Positions 52,947 to 63,919 of a stretch of 64,000 nt of DNA are shown in pieces. The stretch's first letter is position 1, and every line of letters starts with the position of its first letter. A program made the position numbers and the translations under genes. The DNA comes from Prorocentrum cordatum (Eukaryota; Sar; Dinophyceae; Prorocentrales; Prorocentraceae). A model generated the notes under the pieces. That model saw only the letters and a list, made by a program, of their open reading frames with translations, ran no database searches and was not told the origin of the DNA. Location: positions 234,289 to 298,288 of the forward strand of contig CAUYUJ010021060.1 of the NCBI GenBank assembly GCA_963575745.1, read 5' to 3'.

Positions 52947-55100
52947 CTGGCTGGCAGCCGCTTCTGTGGGAGGCGCCAGGATGGAAAAAATGGCAGCGGC
53001 GCGCGACTAGAGGAAGGTCGAGCAGATGCGCAAACGAGCGGAGATGAGCGGATCTAGGGGCCGCGGGTCTCGCTCTTCCTTCGCGCCGCGGTTGCCTTCG
53101 CGCATCCTTCTCCCTCCGTTCTCCTCTTCCCGGCCGTTCGCCTGCGGCGCGGCGAAAGCGGAGACGGGGTGGGCGGCGAACTCTTGGGCGAGCATCCGCG
53201 CTGCGCGCGGCGCGCAGCAGCGGGCGCGGGCGCGCCGGCGCGCGCGCGCGCCCTGGCAAGACAGATCTGCGCGCAAGCGTCCGCGCTGGCCCTGTCGCGG
53301 GGCGCCGCGACCTGCCGCGCGCCCCCCTTGCGAACCCGCCCGCTGGCCCAGGTCGCGGCGCAGATGCTGCGCCCCCCAGGCCGCGGGCTGCGAGGGTGGA
53401 AAAGGTGGGCCTAGTAGAACGACGACGCATTGCGCGCCGGCAAAGACGACAAAGAGGAAGCAGGAAACTGAGAGGAACATGTCGAACAATATGGAGATGA
53501 ACGCGTAGATCGAAGACGGAATTGTCGGGATTGTCAGCAAACATGCAGCGCATCAGCCCGGACAACAGATGACGTGACAAATCGCTCCATGTGCTGCTGA
53601 ATGCGCGTGTCATTAGAATCTCTGCGAATTTCAGAATCGCATCCTTCAGCGGCGAATCAATGCGCGAACGTGTGCAAGGCGAACACATGCTGCTCGGCTC
53701 TGCGTGGACTTGGCGGCCCAGCATGCGACGGCGCGGTCCGTCGGAGAGGGGGCGGCGAGCTCCGTGGACCTCGGATCGACAGGCGCCGACTCAACTGCAG
53801 GCGCAGACTGCGAGCGGCGCGGGCCGGCCGGGCACCCCTTTGGCGAGCGGGCGACATGCCGGCGAGCCGGTCGGCAAGACCTCAATGGAGGCACCCCGCT
53901 GCTGGGCGGCGGCGCCCAGCAAGCGACGGCGCGCGCGGCGAGGCAAGTGCCTCGCCCGCAGCAGATTGCGCGCGGAAGGTAGATCGCGCTGGGTGGTGAA
54001 CGCGCCGCTGAGAGACGGTGCGCAGCGAGGTAGCACTACTCGCGTCGGCCAGCGCGCGCCTCATCTGCCCCCGCCCACTGAGGCGGCGATGTGGCTGACT
54101 AAGTGGGCTGAGGTAGAGGCGCAGAGAAAAGCTTGCAATATGGTAAACGAACGCGCGGGCTGAAATCGCATGCAGGCTGTCCCGGCCCGCGTCAAGCCTC
54201 TCCGTCAGCTGCGTCCCGCGTGGCATTGCCAGTTGTAGCCTGAGCGTGGTTGGAAGAAACCAGCATCGGTGCCTGCCGGCACTCTGAGGTGGTTGGAGAC
54301 GAGCTTGGTCAGGCGCAGGTGCGCTTGGCGCGCCAGCCCCGCGCGCGCGCGGGCGCGCGGCCGCGCGCGTCGGCGCCCCAGCGTGCGCAGCTCAGCGCGT
54401 TGCTGGGCACGCGAGTGGCATGCCGCCGCGTTTGCGCGCGCCCCAGCGTGCAGCTGAGCGCGCCGATGCCCAGCGCGCGCTGCGAGGCGCGCGGGCGCGC
54501 GCGGTCATGGCGCGGCGCGGGCGCTGGCACCGCCCGGCGCAGACCGTGCTCCACCGTGCGTAGCGCGACACCTAGGAGTGCCCAGGCATAGCACGCCGCG
54601 CTTGCGCAGCTGCATCATTGGGCATGGGCAATTCCCCGGGCGCGCTGAGCAGCACGTGGGCGCGCGCAGGCGCAAGCGAGTCCTGATTGACATGACAGCT
54701 GAAAAAACAAACGCGCACGTGTTCACAGCTCCCGCGGCCGAGGGCGCACGGACTGCGGCGCGGCCGCGCGCCTAGACAGAATGGCGCAGCATAAGGCGCG
54801 GACGCAACATTGCTGCCGAAGGCGCAGCAAACGTGTCAGCGCGCCTGAAACAACATACTCGGCGCGTCGCGCGTCCGAACGCCAGGGCGCACCGCGTGCC
54901 AGAGCGCGGGGCAACAGGTCTCGCTATCATAATCACCCTTGAGTGAATGGCACAACTATGCCCTGATTGCCTGTCAATCGCACTCGACATTGCTACCGCG
55001 TTGAATAAGTGAACGGGTGGCGCGCTTGAGGTGGAGCTGGCAAGTGGTTGTGGCCAAGGCCGCGCACGGCGCGGCAGGTAGACTGGGCCCCTTCCCTGCT
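52947..55100. other. GCGC-rich region, unassigned
   Basis: Dense GCGC/CGCG words, especially 53160-53420 and 54320-54560. An AT-richer island at about 53480-53700 carries a minus-strand frame (SPLKDAILKFAEILMTRAFS, CMFADNPDNSVFDLRVH) that reads like protein but lacks a motif or start; it could be an exon. Nothing else is recognised. Confidence 0.35.
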
Positions 55101-56109
55101 CCATGGGGAAAGGTGCGTGACAAGGCCTCCAGGTAGCACGCGGCACGACAGCAGCAGGTGTCAACGAGATGCCTGGACGCCTCATCCTGGAAGAGCTCTG
55201 GTCTAGATGGTACCCAGGTCCCCGCCGAAGTCCGCGTCGAGGAAACAACAACGCAATACGAAGTACGACAACTCGGAGATGGCCAGACCGCTCGAGGGGC
55301 GGATGGAATTTAAGTGAACAACAGTCGCGGTGTAACCCGCGTGCTGGCAGGATCTGGGCGCGGTCAAGATTATGCATCGGCGACATCAGGTTGGAAATAA
55401 GTAACGTGCTGCCCCCGAACGCGAATATGCACATCCTCCTCGATATATGTCCGCCACGAAGCGAGCTGCGGAAGCGCCTTGGGGCTCGGGCCTGCGTGGG
55501 GACGAACGCCACGTTGAAGCAGGCGGCAGCCTTAATAGTGCTGTTGTCCTTGACTGGTGCCAAGGGTGGTGAAGCAATACATTAACGTTCAATGCTCCAG
55601 TCGAGCGGCACAACGTGCTCGCAAGGAGGACAGCTAGCACAGCCGCGCACATCACGAGACACGGCACTAGGTAGCCCAGGAAGGAGCCCCGCAGTCATGC
55701 CCGACACGAAAGTACGGCCAGTGCCTGTGGGGCGCGATGGGTCGGGAAACGTCGTGGCGCTCTCGTGGGCGAGCCGCTCCACATCGCGATGTAGCCAGCA
55801 ACTGATCATGCCCTGCGCAATTGAAATCTCACGTCTCACACGGTCCAGCGTGTGCCTCATCGGAGCCTGCGATCGTCCAGGGCGACTTGCCAGTCGGTTT
55901 ACAAAACAGCCGCAAGGACAAGCTGTTCGGGGAACGCAGGGTGCCAGCGTTGAAGAGATCGGGGAGAATGCGAATGTGGGTCCGCACCGCACCACGCCCA
56001 GCTCCGTGGATCGCGCGCTAGGACTGCCCCCTGCTCCGCTGCCAACTAGACTTGCTGGCGGCAGTGGTGAAAGAGAGAAGACATGGCGGCAATAGTAAGT
56101 TTAGAGCGG
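55101..56109. other. No gene recognised
   Basis: Mixed sequence of moderate GC. Frames of 137-263 codons exist on both strands, overlap one another and show no family motif. Confidence 0.35.
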
Positions 56110-56435
56110 TTCTTTCCCCTTCAACAACACCATTAAACCATGATAATAACAATGCGAATGCGAATACTCATGCACATAACAACACGGAGGCTACTAAAAC
56201 GAATAACACTAATACTGATAATACTACTCATGATACTACATATGAATAACAACAAAGTTAATACAATTGCGCATAACAGCGATAGTTAATACTACTAATA
56301 ATACTATTAAACACAATAATGGTAGTAATAACACTGCTAAGGGTAGTAATAATAGAAATGAAACTACTACTACTACTACTACTACTGCTACTACTACTAC
56401 CACGACTATGACTGCCACCACTACTACTACTACTA

Positions 56436-56481
<46 letters not shown>

Positions 56482-56701
56482 CACTACTACCACTACTACC
56501 ACTACTACCACTAATACCTCTACCACCACTACTATTACTAATTACTCGTCTTACTGCTGCTGCTACTGACTACTAATACGACTACTACTACTACTACTAC
56601 TTACTACTACTATATTTACTTACTACTACTACTACAATACTACTACTATTAGATTTTTACTACTAAGACTACTACTACTACTATAATACCACTATTACTA
56701 T

Positions 56702-56751
<50 letters not shown>

Positions 56752-56753
56752 AA

Positions 56754-56788
<35 letters not shown>

Positions 56789-56880
56789 GACTACTACTAC
56801 TACTACTGCTACTACTACGAACGACTGCGAATACGAATAATAATGATGATAAACGCGCGGGCGCTGTAAGCAAAATGGTA
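56110..56880 (+). repeat. (ACT)n array with AAT-rich lead-in
   Basis: AAT/AAC-rich sequence at 56120-56350, then (ACT)n with ACC and GACT variants to about 56830. Thr/Tyr/Leu/Val homopolymer frames are artefacts. Confidence 0.95.
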
Positions 56881-56924
56881 ACGGGAAAGCAGCGCGCGCT
56901 CCTCTTCGAGCGAAGACGAGGGGG

Positions 56925-57130
56925 GGGGGGGGAGGTGGAGGAGGCGGGAGGGGGCGAGGAGGAGGAGGAGGAGGAGAAGAAAGAGGCGGAGGCGGAGGCG
57001 GAGGCGGAGGCGGAGGAGGAGGAGGAGGAGGGCGGATGACGAGGAGGAGAAGGAGGAGGGCGGAGGAGGAGGGGGAGGAGGATCAGGGGGAGGAGGGAGG
57101 TCAAGAGGAGGATGTCGAGGAGTAGGAGTA
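56925..57130 (+). repeat. (GGA)n/(GGC) tract on the 3' side of element 5
   Basis: GGA triplets with (GGAGGC)n near 56990-57015. In element 5 sense this is (TCC)n, the same orientation as the tract on its 5' side. Confidence 0.9.
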
Positions 57131-57162
57131 GGAGCCGTGGGGCGCCGCGCCCCGCCCTACGC

Positions 57163-57600
57163 CTACGAGGAGGCATCGCCACCCGCGGCCCTTCCCGAGG
57201 GCCTCGACCTCGAGGCCGTCCCAGCGAAGGCCCTCTGGGCTAACGCGACGGCCTTGGGGGCCCCTTGGGGGCGCGGGTGGCGGCCTCGGGAGATTCGGGA
57301 AAGGTTCGCTTTACCCTTCCTCGTGATCTGGCAGGGCAGGCTGAAATGGCGGAAATCCGTGGACGCCGTTTTGCCACAAACAGAACAGACATACAGAGAC
57401 AACTCGAACCATTTGTGCATCACGTGCGACTCGTGGATCTGCACTCTGCCAGAAAAAATGGGCCCCTGGGTCGCCGACACGCCCGAGGGGAAAGGGCCCC
57501 CTCCTGAACAGGGGGCGCGGGCGGCCTCCAGGACCTGGGCCGAGGGTGCGATTCTGCGGCATACCGTGCAAGCCCATCTCCCATGGATCCGAGTCCACTG
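57163..57600 (-). pseudogene. LINE element 5 C-terminal double zinc domain
   Basis: Reads WTRIHGRWACTVCRRIAPS, then HESHVMHKWFELSLYVCSVC and FRHFSLPCQITRKGKANLSR, ending SRGRHPRPQG and a stop at 57163. Two C-x2-C pairs with following C/H residues correspond to FWQCIEC and ICMRCY plus GAGRHPKRKG in element 1. The domain is separated from RNase H by about 170 bp containing the TGA at 57770, presumably a frameshift or nonsense change. Confidence 0.65.
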
Positions 57601-57769
57601 GTGGGGGCTTCGTGCAAGGGTGAGCTGGATGCGAGTCTGGGCAGGAGGGCGGATGCGCTCGACACGCTTGAAATTCTACGGAACAAGGGAAATCGATTCC
57701 GTAAGCGCTCGACGGGCCCGTCGCCTCACGAGCGCGGCAACCGCATCCCACTCGTCAGTGCGCGGTGCA

Positions 57770-59209
57770 TCACTGATCAGGCATCGGCTCGACCGCGCCG
57801 CGGCAGCCCCCAGCCTCCTTATCAGCAAGAATATTTCCAGCAGCAACATACTGGAGGCCCTCATTCACAATCCGATCGGGGTCCTCGTCATGGTGACGGG
57901 GGGCCCAAACAACCTCGATATCACTACTGCTGCTGCCACGCTTAATCAACGCCTGCCTCAAGCGGACCCACAGGTCTCCATTGCTACCTACACACGAAGT
58001 GTGACGGCCAGCATTCCAACCATCCAACAGAGACCTGCAGTCAGTATGGAAACCATTTTTTCCTGACGAGCTATCGAGGCACAGGACAAGGGCGAGCAGC
58101 TCAGCCCTGGGTACAGTCTGCCTGCGCCCGCGGAGCCCGCCAGTGACGATGGCGGCGGGCGACCACGACTCACCCTCCTGCCGAAGTGCGACAGCAGCAG
58201 CTCCGGTGCGTCGCCGCCGAGGGTCGTCGGTGCGCGGGCCGCCCGAGCCGTCACCGAACACGTCGAGCGCCTCATTGCCCTCGACCCTGCAACTGTCGAA
58301 CGGCTCGCCTTGGTCGTCGACCCGGTCCGCCTGGCACTCATCAAAGATGGGCGTGGTGAGGTCGACTGGGCACACGCCTCTCAACCACAAGGCAGGGCCC
58401 TGCTCCCAGCCAGCCCTCGCACGCACAATCAAACATTCACTGGCGTCAAAATCTGCATGGCCCGTGTTGCACGGGCAGCTCCAAATTCGATGATAAAGCG
58501 TTTCTTTCTCATCGCCGCAGCGCTGGCAGATCACCTCGGAGTCGTAACCTGCCTGCTGCTGGCGCTCCCTCGTCCACTGGCCGCCGCTGACGATGACGAC
58601 CGTCTGCGCCCACAGGTCGAGAGCCCCCGCCTCCATGAAGCGCTTGAGCTCCACATGCAACGTGTCGGCGCCGTTGAAGAGGCTGTCACCCGCGGGGTGC
58701 AGCGCGGCCCTCTGCCACATGCGTCTCGCGAAGTCAGCCATGAGGTCGTCCAAGAGCCCGGGCGCGTCGGCGACGGCGTAGCACTCCGCGTCGGGGCCAA
58801 GGATGATCCACTCGTCGACTGCGTTGGGCCCTGTCGGGCGGACCCAACGCTGGGGCGACTCGGGCCGCCACTCGGTGTCCAGGGGCACCGCGATCACGGC
58901 AGCAGCGGGCCCGCGGACAAGCCGCCAGCGACGCGGCCCTGTCTGCGACAAGGCCTGGAGCAGGTGGGGCCAGGCGCGGCGCGCCCGACCGTGAACCTCG
59001 GGCCGCGTGCGCCAGAGCTCAAGCCACTGGCTGACAACCTGCCTCCGAAGCTGCAGCCCTGGGTCGCGCTGCCCATACAAGGCCGCCAAGGTCGATGTGA
59101 GGCACCTGCCAGGCCCCTTGCCAACAGCTGAGGCGGCGGCGCCACGGCGCATCGCCAGGATCGACGAGGGCGCGAGGCCAGCGACCTGGTGGCCGTACGT
59201 ACGCCGTGC
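57770..59209 (-). pseudogene. LINE element 5 zinc knuckle and RNase H
   Basis: Continues the thumb (TYGHQVAGLAPSSILAMRRG), then LRRQVVSQWLELWRTRPEV. Zinc knuckle: ICQRCGDEKETLYHRIWSC (C-x2-C...H-x4-C). All four RNase H acidic positions are readable: VFGDGSGG (Asp), VPRAELLALVLC (Glu), FHTDCRSLLDGW (Asp) and AAGNILADKEAG (Asp), with APRHHDEDPD containing the conserved His region. This stretch is a single uninterrupted frame ending at TGA 57770. Confidence 0.85.
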
Positions 59210-60649
59210 GTGTCCACAGCATCTTCGTGATCTTGGCCATGCGGACCTCCCTACGTAGGATCCTGCCCATCCGAGACCTGGCAGCCTGGAAGCGCTTCTG
59301 GGCGCGCCTCCTGCACCGACGGCGCCCGCAAGCCGTGTCCACGCCAAGGTCCATCGCATGCGCCGCGTAGGAGGCGGGCACGCCAAGCCGCGCCAGGCCG
59401 CCAGCGACGGACCGCCCCAGCGGGGGACGCGAGCACGCCAGCACAGTCTTGGTGGAGACCTCGAAGCCAGCCTCGTCGAGCCCCTGCTTGAGCGCCACCG
59501 CGGCATTGTACATGTCGGCCTTGACCGCCTGCCCGGTGCCGACAGAGCGGATCGCCGCGTCGTCAATGAACGTCCACATCTGAGCACGCTCGCACGCGCG
59601 ATGCGCGCGAGCAATCACTGGCCCCAGCATGACCTTGGCCAGCTTCCCTCCATGGGCCGAGCCCGCCACCACCGATCGCTCGGGCTGCAGACGGCGCCCG
59701 AGCCAGGCGCGCTGGCGCAGGTGGCGGGGCCCTGCATACAACTGCACCTCCATCGCGGCCACGATCGCGGGGAACCCCTGCTGGGTGGCGGCCGCGAGCA
59801 GGCGCGCGAAGGAGACCGAGTCGCAGAACCTCTTGATGTCGAGGGGGAGGGTCGCGGTGAACCACCCGTTCTCCACGTCGCACTCGTCCATGCAAGCTCG
59901 GCACACCGCGGCCCGCAAGGCGGAGGATCCGCGCACCGCGGTATCCCACAACTCGGCCTGGGCGTCGCTCCACTCGCCAGTGGAAGCAGCTCGAACCTTC
60001 GCCCAAACCTTGCAGGTGGTCGGCAGCATGCCGATGATGCGATCCCCTCCGTCGCGCTTGGGGACGGCGGCTCCAATGGCCGCCGACAGTTGCCACGGCC
60101 AACCCCCGCGGCCTCGCGCTCATTGAGGAGCGAAGCGAGACCGTCGAATCCGTCCTCGGGCATCCGCTGCAGGTCAGCGGGGCCCACGTTGTCGATGCCG
60201 CGCGCCCTGCCCGAGCTCATGCGGCGCATGGCCGCGCGCACCTGGTCGGGAGCGATCGGGCCCAGGCATTCATCAGCAGCACGTCGGAGAGTGGCGTTGA
60301 GGGCCTCGACAAAGTCGGCCTCGCTGTGCGTCGGGTCATTCCACACCCTCTCCCAGAACAGGGTCTTCTGCTCCAGGATGGTGTCGGGCTGGGCGATGGA
60401 CCTCGCTGCAATGCCCCCCTCGGCGTCCCTGGCGGGGCCGTAGGTCTCCAGCTGCTCGGCCGCGGGCTCCTTGACGTGTCGGCGGGCGATGCCTGGCCCC
60501 CGCTGCCGCGCCTCGTTGGCCCAGCGGACGTGCCCGAGGCGGGCGCGGTGGAGGCTGCGGCCGGGGGGGCGGTGGCACCGTTGCTCAGTGCAGGCGGGCA
60601 GTCTACGTGCGTCGTCCAAGCGTGGCATGTTTTGCTGCGAAGTATACAT
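59210..60649 (-). pseudogene. LINE element 5 reverse transcriptase
   Basis: The N-terminus is in one frame (LFWERVWNDPTHSEADFVEA, RRMSSGRARGIDNVGPADLQ). A shift near 60090 leads to WQLSAAIGAAVPKRDGGDR (RT motif 1/2) and IGMLPTTCKVWAKVRAA. Motif A reads LPLDIKRFCDSVSFARLL, motif B the region SVVAGSAHGGKLAK, and the catalytic box is MWTFIDDAAIR (59549-59581). The thumb shifts frame again near 59210. The order matches element 1. Confidence 0.8.
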
Positions 60650-62324
60650 GATGATCGTTCTTCCCCACGCGTGCTCGTTGCAAGGGCGTGGCCCGCGCAG
60701 CGCACTCGCGCTGCTGCGGGCGGTCGGGCCCGTTGGTCAGCAGCGCGACGAGGCGGACTAACAAGGTGCTCAGTGTCTGCCAACCCTCCAACACTGGGTC
60801 GAGCAGGTGGGCGCGGCCAGGGGTGCTCTTCATCCTCCGCTCCTCGATCCGATAACCTTGACCACGCCCGCGCATGGTGTCCGCGCTGCGACCGACCACC
60901 TGCTCCGTCTGGATCAGCGCCTCCTCGAGGGTGCCGACCCACTGCGCGTGCATATGCGAGACGTGGTCGGTGGAGGGCGGCACTCGTGCGAACAGGAAGT
61001 GGTCCTGGTCGGCGGGCCGCTGGCTGCTAGGCTTCCGAGCCTGCACGGCAGCAGCGCACCTGGACCATGTCTCGGCACTCACTAGGTACTCAATGTCAGC
61101 TGGCGCGCCGCCATCTCGATCGGGGTGCTCTTTGTCGGGCGGCGCCGCTGGCTTCGCAGCCGACGCAGGGCTGCTGCAAGGGACTAGATCGTGCACAGGA
61201 GGCTCCGCGAAGCCTTCGTCGTACCCGTCAGCCAGCGCGTCCACGGGGTCCTCGTCGTAGTCCATGGACGTGCGCCGTGCAGCCGCAGGGGCGGTTGCCG
61301 CGGAGAGCGCGTCCCCGCAGCACTGGGCAGCGCTCCAGGTGCCGCCTCCAGTGCTCCGCCACCTCCCAGTCCACGGGGCCGTGTAGTCAAGCAGCGGGTA
61401 CAAGGCATAACCGAGGTCGTCCGCAGCACTCGGCCCGCCAATCCCGTCGGCCTCCCCGAGGAGCGCGTCGTGGGACCCCCGCAGCTCCTCTGGCAACGCC
61501 TCTCGGCGCTTGCAAGCCTGCGCTGCGAGCTTGCGCTGCCTGCGGCTGCTGGGGCCCGCGGCGACCATCGGCGGGCTGCGGAGAGGCAGGGCCGAGGGCA
61601 GCACCAGCGCCTGGTGGTGCCAGCGGCGGTCGCTGGCCGTGAGCTCGATGATGAGCCCGCAGTGCGTGCGCCACGGCACGTTGGGCTCGGCCACCACCTT
61701 GACCTGCTCGGCGTACCCTGACGAAGCAAGCACGTAGTCGTACAGCTTGCCCTTGCCCTTGTCGCAGGTCGTGCGAACGTTCTCTGGCGCCGCGACGGCG
61801 GCCCCGATCCGTTGCAACCACTCCGTCTCGCCCCAGTCGGTCGGCTCGACGTTCCAGTCGCCGGCGATCACGAAGGGGTCCTTCATGAGTGAGAGGAAGG
61901 CCGCCAAGGAAGCGAGCCGCTGCTGGTTGGCTCCACGAAACTGAAGCCCAGGCACCAAGTATGCTACCACGATGATCACGTTGCCTTGCAGCAAGTGCCA
62001 GACCATCGGAGCGTAACCGAAGAAGGGGGGGGGGCGACCAGCCGCAGAGCACGCCCGTCGGTGCCCCTCAAACGTGGTGGCGGCCAACGTCTTCTTGATC
62101 GCAATCATCTCGCCGCCTGTGATGCCATCCAGGGACCGGCCTGAAGGGATGCCAGGCGTGACTGCGACCTTCCAGTTGCCTTTCTGGATGTCGATATGCT
62201 GCTGCTCGGCGGCAGCAGGTGACGCGTGGGTCTCGCAGAAACCGACGACGTCAAATCCAGCTCCGTACCCCTTCAGGAACCTGCGGGAGGTCGGGCCGTA
62301 CTGGGTGGTATTCCCGAAGAACAT
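60603..62324 (-). pseudogene. LINE element 5 ORF2 endonuclease and linker
   Basis: ATG 62324 lies 7 nt after the ORF1 stop (TAAGGCAAGGATG), in a different frame, an arrangement suited to termination-reinitiation. EEP motifs: DVVGFCETHA (Glu), MIAIKKTLA, IIVVAYLVPGLQF, FVIAGDWNVEPTDW (Asp-x-Asn), KLYDYVLAS (Asp) and HCGLIIELT (His). The first Asn block reads MFFGNTTQ. The domain itself is uninterrupted. A 300-residue linker follows to TAG 60603, where a frameshift near 60630 separates it from the RT. Confidence 0.8.
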
Positions 62325-62331
62325 CCTTGCC

Positions 62332-63347
62332 TTAGTATGGGCTGGCCCCGTTCCTGACGTCGCGCCGTAGCCGCTCTGCAGCCGCCGCCTTGCCACGAAG
62401 CCGCACCGCGGTGTCACCGCACCCTCCCGCAGGTGCAGCTCCCATGGCGACGTCCGCTGGCGAGCCCCCAGGCTCCCCTCCGTCGGCGGCAGCGGGGGGC
62501 TGGCCTCCAGGAGGGACGGCAGGAGTAGTGCCAGGAGCAGCCACAGCAGCCTGCACGGGAGGCGCGGCGGGCAGCGCGGCGGTGAACTTCTGCAGCGCCT
62601 CCTTGGTCTGCTGCGCCACTGCGAGCCCCGAGTCAGGCGGCTTGTTGCCCGCCGCCAGCTGTGCCAGCTGGTCCTCGTATGTGGCCACGAGCTGGTTGAC
62701 GAGGCCCGCCACCTTCCCGAGGTCGTCCCACGTCGACGCTGGGACGGGAGGTCCCCCTGGGTCCCCGCCCGCGGTGTCCGAGGCTGCGTCCTGCTTCGCC
62801 TGCTCCAGGTCCGAGCCGCGACCAGCTGCGCCTCGGCCTCCTCGAGCTCGTCCGCCGCTTCTTGAGCAGTTTGCTGAGCCCGTTCGAGGCGCTGGGTCGC
62901 CTGGAGGACCACGCGCTGGGCCTTGACCACGGGCTGCGGCAGGTCCTTGCCGCGGGGGTCCTCCATGCCAGCGGCGCGCAGGCGGCGCCGATACACGATC
63001 CTGTCGCGCAGGGACTGGCCGAGGACGGGCGCGAGCTGCGAAAACTTCTCGTCCTCCATGGCGACCCAGCACTCCAGCTGCTGGTCGTCGAGCACGGCGG
63101 CAGCCGGTGGGGCGGCAGGCTGGCGGCCTCCGCCTGGAGCGCGCGGCTGCGGCGGGCCATCGCGCCAGGGCGGCGCAGCGGCCTTGCCAGGGCCCCAGGC
63201 CCATGCCCCGCGCGGGGCGCCGCGGCGCGCAGGCCCTGGGCCTCCGCTGACACCAGGGTGCCCAGGATTGGGGGCGCTGCAGTGGTAGCACTTCGCCTTG
63301 GCCCCACGGTTCCAAGCACAGCAGGAGCGGCACCCCCAGCCCGCCAT
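62332..63347 (-). pseudogene. LINE element 5 ORF1: zinc finger plus coiled coil
   Basis: ATG 63347. The N-terminus GWGCRSC...NRGAKAKCYHC matches the W-x-C-x2-C...N...C-x2-C pattern of RanBP2-type zinc fingers (residues 4-23). A Pro/Gly-rich stretch follows, then a helical coiled coil (QATQRLERAQQTAQEAADEL). A missing base near 62823 shifts the frame; the protein continues as GSDLEQAKQD, TWDDLGKVAGLVNQLVATYE and a Pro/Ala-rich tail, ending at TAA 62334-62332. Presumed RNA-binding partner of ORF2. Confidence 0.8.
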
Positions 63348-63488
63348 AGTGCCGTCGTGTCGGTGATGGGCCGCCAGAGAGCCCCTGCAGTACTGGCTAA
63401 AGACAGTCGGGCTCCAGGAGCACTAGCTCTGCCGCGGAATAGCGGTATCCGTGTCTGCCAATGCGGGCTCGGCCCGCCAAGCATCAAC

Positions 63489-63525
63489 CTTGAGCCAAAA
63501 TGGCTACGAAGGAGGATGGCTACGG
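63489..63525 (-). other. Dinoflagellate spliced-leader relic, tandem
   Basis: On the minus strand, 63509-63489 reads TCG followed by TAGCCATTTTGGCTCAAG, matching the dinoflagellate SL exon in 20 of 21 bases (first base T for C). Six bases further 5' (63525-63516) is a second truncated SL start, CCGTAGCCAT. The SL exon is joined to nuclear mRNAs by trans-splicing, so a genomic copy upstream of ORF1 implies reverse transcription of a spliced RNA. The doubled start suggests more than one round. Confidence 0.9.
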
Positions 63526-63757
63526 AGGAGGATGTCGAGGAGGAGGAGGAGGAGGAGGAGGAGGGAGGAGGAGGAGGAGGAGGAGGAGGAGGGAGGAAAG
63601 GGGAGGAGGAGAGGGGAGGGAGGAAAGAGGAGGAGGAGGAGGAGGAGGGAGGAGGAGGAGGAGGAGGAGGAGAAGGGGGAGGAGGAGGAGGAGGAGGAGG
63701 AGGAGGAGGAGGAGGAGGAGGAGGAGGAGGAGGAGGAGGAGGAGGAGGAGGAGGAGC
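63526..63757 (+). repeat. (GGA)n tract abutting the SL relic
   Basis: About 230 bp of GGA with GGGA variants; TCC in element 5 sense, running directly into the truncated SL start. Confidence 0.95.
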
Positions 63758-63858
63758 GCCCCGCTGGCCAGACTTCCCAGCCCCGGGGGCGGCGGGTCGG
63801 CTCCGCACAGCTGCGAGGTGGAGCCTGTGGCGTTCGCCACGGCAGACCTCGGCACCGG

Positions 63859-63919
<61 letters not shown>

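Larger units (their letters stand above)
57163..63509 (-). mobile_element. LINE element 5, full-length, spliced-leader tagged, decayed
   Basis: A 6.35-kb non-LTR retrotransposon on the minus strand: SL relic (63489-63509), about 140 bp leader, ORF1 (63347-62332), then ORF2 with EEP, RT, zinc knuckle, RNase H and C-terminal zinc domain to 57163. It shares architecture and the C-terminal GRHP motif with element 1. It is decayed by one frameshift in ORF1 and at least three in ORF2, but catalytic motifs remain. It lies between two (GGA)n tracts of the same orientation. Confidence 0.9.

Noticed and set aside
61184-62052. Alternative frames over the endonuclease of element 5
   Set aside because: Shadows of the EEP frame; only the frame with CETH, GDWN and DYV motifs is supported.
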